A DNA stretch of 48,946 nt, from the NCBI RefSeq assembly GCF_004322395.1, contig NZ_SCTW01000045.1:1-48946 (forward strand), in the 5' to 3' direction. The translations under genes and the position numbers were made by a program. This document shows positions 44,212 through 48,946 of the stretch, one piece after another. Numbering within the stretch: position 1 is the stretch's first letter; each line of letters opens with the position of its first letter. This DNA is from Methylobacter sp. Its GTDB lineage: Bacteria > Pseudomonadota > Gammaproteobacteria > Methylococcales > Methylomonadaceae. Under the pieces are notes generated by a model. That model saw only the letters and a program-made list of their open reading frames with translations. It was not told the DNA's origin and made no database searches.

Positions 44212-44228
44212 TGAGCTTAAATTGCTCA
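44212..44228. promoter_or_regulatory. Candidate RtcR upstream activating site
   Basis: TGAGC-TTAAATT-GCTCA is a perfect 5-bp inverted repeat placed about 70-86 nt upstream of the predicted sigma-54 start, between that promoter and rtcR. The position fits a bacterial enhancer-binding protein site; the assignment to RtcR is inference. Confidence 0.45.
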
Positions 44229-44306
44229 GCTAGAGTAGATTTACATCTCCCAAGAAGCTAAACTCCAAGTAAATTTTATTATCGATATAGATACCGGATT
44301 ATCAAA

Positions 44307-45899
44307 ATGGATACAGTCATCATCGGCATTTTAGGATCTCGCCTGGATCACGGCGGTTTGGGTAGCAGACGGCACGAACGCTGGCGGCCCAGCATCTCGC
44401 TATTGATGCACGACAACTTGCCCGTCGATGAGTTTGTGTTGATTTATCACCGCGAAGAACAACAGCTCGCCACGTTGACGCTCGACGACATGGCGGCCCT
44501 GTCTCCGCAAATACGGCTGACGTCGTATCAAGTCGATTACGAAAACCCTTGGGACTTTGAACAGGTTTACAGCCAGCTGCACGAATTCACCCGCAGCTAT
44601 CCTTTCGATCCCGAGCAGCATGATTATTATGTCCACATCACGACCGGCACTCATGTCGCGCAAATCTGCTTGTATCTGTTGACCGAAGCCAACTACATTC
44701 CGGCCAAGTTGCTGCAAACCTCGCCAAGCAAAGAAGGCGTACAAGGTTGTTATCAAGTCATCGATCTGGATTTATCGCGTTACGATCAAATCGCCTCGCG
44801 CTTTGCCCGTGAAGCCCAAGACGGCATCGCTTATTTAAAAGGCGGTATAGCGACTCACAATCCTGCATTTAATAATCTGATTTCCCAACTGGAACATGTA
44901 TCGATCAAATCGTCGGCACCGATGTTATTAACCGGCCCGACAGGCGCGGGAAAATCGCGCTTGGCAAAACGCATTTACGAGCTGAAAAAACAGCGCGGCC
45001 TGGTAACGGGGAAATTGGTTGAAGTCAATTGCGCGATCCTGCGCGGCGATAACGCGATGTCGGCTTTATTCGGCCATGTGCGAGGCGCTTATACCGGCGC
45101 GATGAATCAGCGCATGGGCTTATTGCGCGAAGCCGATAAAGGCTTGCTGTTTTTAGACGAAATCGGCGAATTGGGTCTGGACGAGCAAGCCATGCTGTTG
45201 CGCGCCATTGAAGATAAAGTGTTTATGCCGTTGGGCAGTGACCGGGAAGTCGGTAGCGATTTTCAATTGATAGCCGGGACTAACCGCGACTTGTTTGAGC
45301 AAGTACAGCAGGGGCAGTTTCGTGAAGATTTATTGGCTCGGATTAATTTATGGACTTATCAACTACCCTCGCTAAAGCAGCGCATCGAAGATTTAGAACC
45401 TAATATTGAACACGAGCTGCAACAATTCACCACTAAGGCAGGCTATAAAGTCAGTTTTAACAAAGCCGCACGCGAGCAATATTTAAAATTTGCGCGTTCA
45501 GCGCAGGCGCTATGGAGAGCGAATTTTCGGGATTTAAATTCCAGCATTACCCGCATGGCAACCTTGGCAACCGGCGGGCGCATTACCGAAGAACTGGTGA
45601 GCGAAGAAATCGGCCGCTTGCAGTACGCATGGTCCGGTTTCGGGCAACAATCGCCGGTTGACGATGGACTTGCCGGCGTATTGTCGGCGCAAGCCTTGGC
45701 AGAGCTGGATTTATTCGGCCGCTTGCAACTTGCCGAAGTAGTGCGCGTATGCCGTGCCAGCCGCAGCTTAGCCGAAGCGGGACGGGTTTTGTTCAATCAT
45801 AGCCGCACCCAAAAAGCCAGCGCCAACGACTCGCACCGGCTTAAGCAATATTTGCAGAAGTTTGGCTTGGAGTTTCAGGCTATTGTAAAAAGTTCGTAA
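44307..45899 (+). CDS. rtcR: Sigma-54-dependent transcriptional activator RtcR
   Basis: A 530-residue regulator (E. coli 532). The N-terminal CARF-like sensor (about 1-180; VIIGILGSRLDHGG, ERWRPSISLL, HDYYVHITTGTHVAQI) is followed by a sigma-54 AAA+ domain. That domain has Walker A GPTGAGKS (210-217), the sigma-54 contact loop GAYTGA (260-265, a variant of GAFTGA), Walker B LFLDE (Asp284, Glu285) and REDLLARINLW. A helical DNA-binding C-terminus follows (about 470-530). In Salmonella, RtcR is reported to respond to tRNA fragments ending in 2',3'-cyclic phosphate. It is divergent from rtcB across the sigma-54 promoter. Confidence 0.96.
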   Translation: MDTVIIGILGSRLDHGGLGSRRHERWRPSISLLMHDNLPVDEFVLIYHREEQQLATLTLDDMAALSPQIRLTSYQVDYENPWDFEQVYSQLHEFTRSYPFDPEQHDYYVHITTGTHVAQICLYLLTEANYIPAKLLQTSPSKEGVQGCYQVIDLDLSRYDQIASRFAREAQDGIAYLKGGIATHNPAFNNLISQLEHVSIKSSAPMLLTGPTGAGKSRLAKRIYELKKQRGLVTGKLVEVNCAILRGDNAMSALFGHVRGAYTGAMNQRMGLLREADKGLLFLDEIGELGLDEQAMLLRAIEDKVFMPLGSDREVGSDFQLIAGTNRDLFEQVQQGQFREDLLARINLWTYQLPSLKQRIEDLEPNIEHELQQFTTKAGYKVSFNKAAREQYLKFARSAQALWRANFRDLNSSITRMATLATGGRITEELVSEEIGRLQYAWSGFGQQSPVDDGLAGVLSAQALAELDLFGRLQLAEVVRVCRASRSLAEAGRVLFNHSRTQKASANDSHRLKQYLQKFGLEFQAIVKSS

Positions 45900-46047
45900 C
45901 CGTTTAGTTCAATGCCACGCACAGCTAAACAATGTCAAAATCGACCATGAAAGATAATTATTACATTGTTTTTTATGCTTTACTTGTACAAAACCAACAT
46001 TGAACGCTAATTGACAGGATTATTACTAATGCTCCGGACTTATACAA

Positions 46048-47295
46048 ATGATTGAGCTGGAAAACTTCAAGCTTCTGGGTATTGCATTAGCAATAGGTTT
46101 GCTAATCGGCCTGGAGCGTGGCTGGCGTACCCGTGACTTGAATGAAGGTATGCGGGTTGCCGGGCTGCGTACCTACGGGATGATTAGCTTGTTGGGAGGT
46201 TTATCGGGCATTCTGGCTCAACAGGTAGATATTTATTTTATCGGCTTTGCTTTTCTGGGACTGACATCAATCTTGCTGCTTGCTTATAGCAAAAGCCTCG
46301 ATGAATTTAAAGACTTCAGCATCACCGGCACCATAGCATCGCTGATTACCTTTACGTTGGGTGCGCTAACCGTTTTCGGCCACATTACGCTTGCGGCCGC
46401 GAGTGCCGTGGTGATTACCGCATTGCTCGGTTTTAAGCCCTTGCTCCACGGTTGGGTGAAAAAACTGGAGCAGTACGAATTGCATGCAACGCTGAAATTG
46501 TTGTTGATATCGGTCGTCATGCTACCGATACTGCCGGACCAGAACTATGGTCCTTGGGCCGCTTTTAATCCCTATCATATCTGGTGGATGGTTGTACTGA
46601 TTGCCGGTATTTCCTATCTGGGCTATTTTGCGATCAAGATTGTCGGCAATCAGCAAGGACCGGTTTTGACCGGCGCATTGGGAGGACTGGTATCTTCTAC
46701 AGCCGTTACTCTTAATCTATCGAAGTTATCAACGCAGTGTCCACACATGGAAAATGTGCTGGCTGCCGGTATTTTAACAGCCTGCGCTACCATGTTTGCA
46801 CGCACTCTTCTGTTAACTTCGGTTATGAACCCGACATTATTCCTGGTACTGTTCCCTGCCTTGCTGATAATGTCCATTTTTACCTACCTTGTTGCTTATC
46901 TGTTATGGCAAAGAGAGCGGGGCTTCCAAAACATTGAAGAAATAAAACTGGAAAACCCTTTCCAATTAGGCATGGCGCTAAAGTTCGGGGCATTTCTGGT
47001 CGTTATCATGTTCCTATCCAAACTGCTAAAAGTTTATTTCGGCGATATGGGCGCCTATTTTCTAGCTGCAACCTCCGGTTTGGCGGATGTTGATCCTATT
47101 ACTCTTTCGATATCGCAAATGAGCAATGATGGATTGGACGTCAGTGTCGCCGCCAACGCAATTCTTATTGCAGTATCCGTTAATTCAGGCGTTAAAAGTA
47201 TTTTTTCATGGGTTATCGGCAGTCGGGCCTTGGCGCTCAGAGTCGGAGGTGCTTTGGTGGGAGCCGTTGTCGCAGGCTTATTGATCGCGCAGTAG
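46048..47295 (+). CDS. MgtC/SapB-DUF4010 family membrane protein
   Basis: A 415-residue integral membrane protein with about twelve hydrophobic segments. The start (LGIALAIGLLIGLERGWRTR, then GLRTYGMISLLGGLSGIL) is the MgtC/SapB motif. The rest (GALGGLVSSTAVTLNLSKL, ATSGLADVDPITLSISQM) is the DUF4010 half. The paired halves suggest a transporter or channel of unknown substrate. The gene is single, 148 nt after rtcR on the same strand, and converges with the porin gene. Confidence 0.88.
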   Translation: MIELENFKLLGIALAIGLLIGLERGWRTRDLNEGMRVAGLRTYGMISLLGGLSGILAQQVDIYFIGFAFLGLTSILLLAYSKSLDEFKDFSITGTIASLITFTLGALTVFGHITLAAASAVVITALLGFKPLLHGWVKKLEQYELHATLKLLLISVVMLPILPDQNYGPWAAFNPYHIWWMVVLIAGISYLGYFAIKIVGNQQGPVLTGALGGLVSSTAVTLNLSKLSTQCPHMENVLAAGILTACATMFARTLLLTSVMNPTLFLVLFPALLIMSIFTYLVAYLLWQRERGFQNIEEIKLENPFQLGMALKFGAFLVVIMFLSKLLKVYFGDMGAYFLAATSGLADVDPITLSISQMSNDGLDVSVAANAILIAVSVNSGVKSIFSWVIGSRALALRVGGALVGAVVAGLLIAQ

Positions 47296-47307
47296 CTAAG
47301 GATTTCG

Positions 47308-48690
47308 TCAAAAATTCAGGTTCGTTCTCACACCGACTACCCATGCCTCCTTCGGCCCGGGCAGGTTCACTGCCGGTAGGGGGCCCGCACCCAATAGGTT
47401 CGCTCCGGTCAAGGCCGAATCAATATACTGTACGTCAGCGGTTACATGCAGCCAAGGTGTCAGGGCGGCATTATAAAATGCTTCAAAACCGGTTTCGTCA
47501 TGGATCCCCAGCCGGTTGATCAAGGGTTCATTGCTTGCGCCCAGCGCATAGCCGCCTAATCCCCAATTGTCATCGGGCCGCCAGGATCCCACACCGACAC
47601 CGCCGATACCGAAAGCGAAATTCCATTTGATAGGATTGGGATGACCATCAGATACCCCGGCACGCACGAAAGGTCCCCATCCTCCCTTCGAATCGCCTTG
47701 AATATATTGATGGGCGTTATAGTAAAGAGCCCATGTGTCTGCGTTGGTCTTGACGGCCTCCCCGGTTCTTAAGAGTGACGCCAGTTGCAAACGGGGGTCA
47801 GTGCCGAAATCGAGCTTCTTCCGGTCGAAGCCATAAACGAAACCTGCTGTTTGCTTTCCGGGCAAACCGGCAAGGGTATGACTGACCTGCCATTCGGTCA
47901 TAAAAGTCGTTCCTTTGTCCCGTTCGAAGGGATTATAGCCCGCTGTTTCTTCAGCATTAATAAAACCCGCTGTTCCGATAATATTTTTATTCGGCAGAAA
48001 AATTGCCGTTGCTCCTAATGTTGTCAACAACGGTGCTGCGGCGCCAATGACCGGCGAAACACGCATCCCTATATTCATAAAATGGGAACGGGAGCGTAGC
48101 GATCCGGCAAATTCATTCTTGTCTCCATCCGCGACGTTAATCAGGCCGAATGCCACCCCGAACTGTTTCGACAAAAACTGGGCATAAGTCAATTCAGTGA
48201 GCGCCAGGACGTCTTGGTTTGAATGCCTCGGCACGGCTGGAGATATAGCATCGCCGTTGGTCGGCATGAGACTGCCGGACCGAATCCCAATCGAATCGCC
48301 GACTCGTCCCTCCCCGCGCACCGTCAGGAAACCGCCTTGCCAAAGCCCTGCTTTGCCGGTATCCACCTTTAACAGCATGTTGAACATTGCATCGCTTTCC
48401 GTCTCGCTAATACCCGGCAACAATTCGCTGATGCGATTGCCGGGGGATTTACTTAGCAGCGATCCATCATAACCACCGGAAGCAACGTGCTGGGTCACTT
48501 GGGTAGCATCCAGATCCAGCGTCACACCTTTTTCAGCCATCTCATTACGAATGCCTCTCCAATCGCCGGTTAGTTTGGATCGCGAAAGAAGATCCCCGGA
48601 AAAATTTGTCTCGTCGGCGGTCTCGTCACATTGAGCGGCATTACTCAATGCTATTGAACTCAATAATGCGATTTTAATGATCGTACGCAT
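47308..48690 (-). CDS. OprB-family carbohydrate-type outer-membrane porin
   Basis: A 460-residue outer-membrane protein with a signal peptide (IKIALLSSIALSNAAQC, cleavage near 20) and the OprB start RSKLTGDWRGIRNEMAEKGV. The barrel shows alternating beta strands (GGFLTVRGEGRVGD, NIGMRVSPVIGA, GPFVRAGVSDGHP). The end, AWVVGVRTNLNF, has the terminal Phe for barrel insertion. OprB porins pass sugars in pseudomonads; in a methanotroph the substrate is unclear. It converges with the MgtC-like gene, 12 nt apart. Confidence 0.9.
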   Translation of the reverse strand: MRTIIKIALLSSIALSNAAQCDETADETNFSGDLLSRSKLTGDWRGIRNEMAEKGVTLDLDATQVTQHVASGGYDGSLLSKSPGNRISELLPGISETESDAMFNMLLKVDTGKAGLWQGGFLTVRGEGRVGDSIGIRSGSLMPTNGDAISPAVPRHSNQDVLALTELTYAQFLSKQFGVAFGLINVADGDKNEFAGSLRSRSHFMNIGMRVSPVIGAAAPLLTTLGATAIFLPNKNIIGTAGFINAEETAGYNPFERDKGTTFMTEWQVSHTLAGLPGKQTAGFVYGFDRKKLDFGTDPRLQLASLLRTGEAVKTNADTWALYYNAHQYIQGDSKGGWGPFVRAGVSDGHPNPIKWNFAFGIGGVGVGSWRPDDNWGLGGYALGASNEPLINRLGIHDETGFEAFYNAALTPWLHVTADVQYIDSALTGANLLGAGPLPAVNLPGPKEAWVVGVRTNLNF

Positions 48691-48760
48691 AGTTAATGCC
48701 CTGTTTTAAAATCCATTCAATGAAACAGCTTTATGGGATTGTGAAAAAATTAAATTAGAA

Positions 48761-48946
48761 AACTGATGTTACGCACAGATAATATTTCTCCCGTTTGCCG
48801 CGCCGAGCACCGGAGCTTTTGTCGAAAACAGCCCGTGAGGGGTGCGGCAGGGAGGCCGCACGTCAGCAGAGGGGCAGGAGCCCCTTCTGCTGACCCTCGA
48901 CAAAAGCGAGGAGCACAGGAACAAAGCGGCAACCGGGTCGCCTTTT
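48761..48946. mobile_element. MITE-like element, second copy, truncated by the window edge
   Basis: It begins with AACTGATGTTACGC, as at 43731, followed by a palindromic interior (GTCAGCAGAGGGGCAGG...CCCCTTCTGCTGAC; GCGGCAGGGAGGCCGC; GCCGCGCCGAGCACCGGAGC). Read in reverse complement, the interior matches about 43845-44000 (CGGTTGCCGCTT, GGGCTGTT, AAAGCTCCGGT, CTCGGCGCGGCA). The interior is therefore inverted relative to the end repeat. Confidence 0.7.

Overview
The window looks like a chromosomal segment of a gammaproteobacterial methanotroph, probably Methylococcales. This is inferred from a serine-cycle block (mcl, mtkA, mtkB, sga, hpr) set among gammaproteobacterial housekeeping genes (metH, trkA/trkH, argS, dut, coaBC, radC, lnt, algC). 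A species-level call is not possible from sequence reading alone. The segment is rich in short dispersed repeats and MITE-like elements. Some of them lie inside reading frames or between a promoter and its gene.

Layout. 1-11.5 kb: a repeat-rich left edge, a membrane-anchored secreted protein, a Pat-type acyl-CoA synthetase/GNAT fusion, a CorC/HlyC-type transporter, an SmbP-like His-rich periplasmic protein, lnt, an M23 peptidase, a DUF3574 lipoprotein, a BrnT/BrnA toxin-antitoxin pair and an isolated HEPN-motif protein. 11.6-19.5 kb: a glutaredoxin-like protein, metH, a DUF2970 membrane protein, several small membrane or secreted proteins and an HTTM-DCC fusion. 19.5-28.3 kb: trkH and trkA follow the mcl-mtkA-mtkB set on the minus strand, with sga and hpr divergent on the plus strand. 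Together these five genes carry the glyoxylate-generating and glyoxylate-consuming limbs of the serine cycle. 28.4-36.7 kb: a SPOR protein, argS, a secreted lipocalin-like protein, a long membrane-anchored AlgC, dut/coaBC and radC. 37.3-40.1 kb: the complete AmmeMemoRadiSam set.

40.5-45.9 kb is the most interesting region: an RNA-repair locus. RtcR (CARF plus sigma-54 AAA+ activator) is divergent from rtcB, which is followed on the same strand by a slipin gene. Between rtcB and slipin lie about 500 nt of strongly structured sequence. It contains two complete tRNA-like cloverleaves that abut with no spacer and lack an encoded CCA. One carries an AUU anticodon; the other has a shortened anticodon loop. 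One nucleotide after them is a free-standing hairpin that looks like the anticodon arm of tRNA-Gly(GCC). A three-way-junction candidate precedes them. A near-perfect sigma-54 promoter faces rtcB, but a roughly 410-bp MITE-like element sits between it and rtcB. I infer that this is an RNA-repair operon that encodes its own tRNA mimics, possibly as decoys for anticodon nucleases, as repair substrates or as RtcR ligands.

46.0-48.9 kb: an MgtC/DUF4010 membrane protein, an OprB-type porin, and a second MITE copy running off the window edge.
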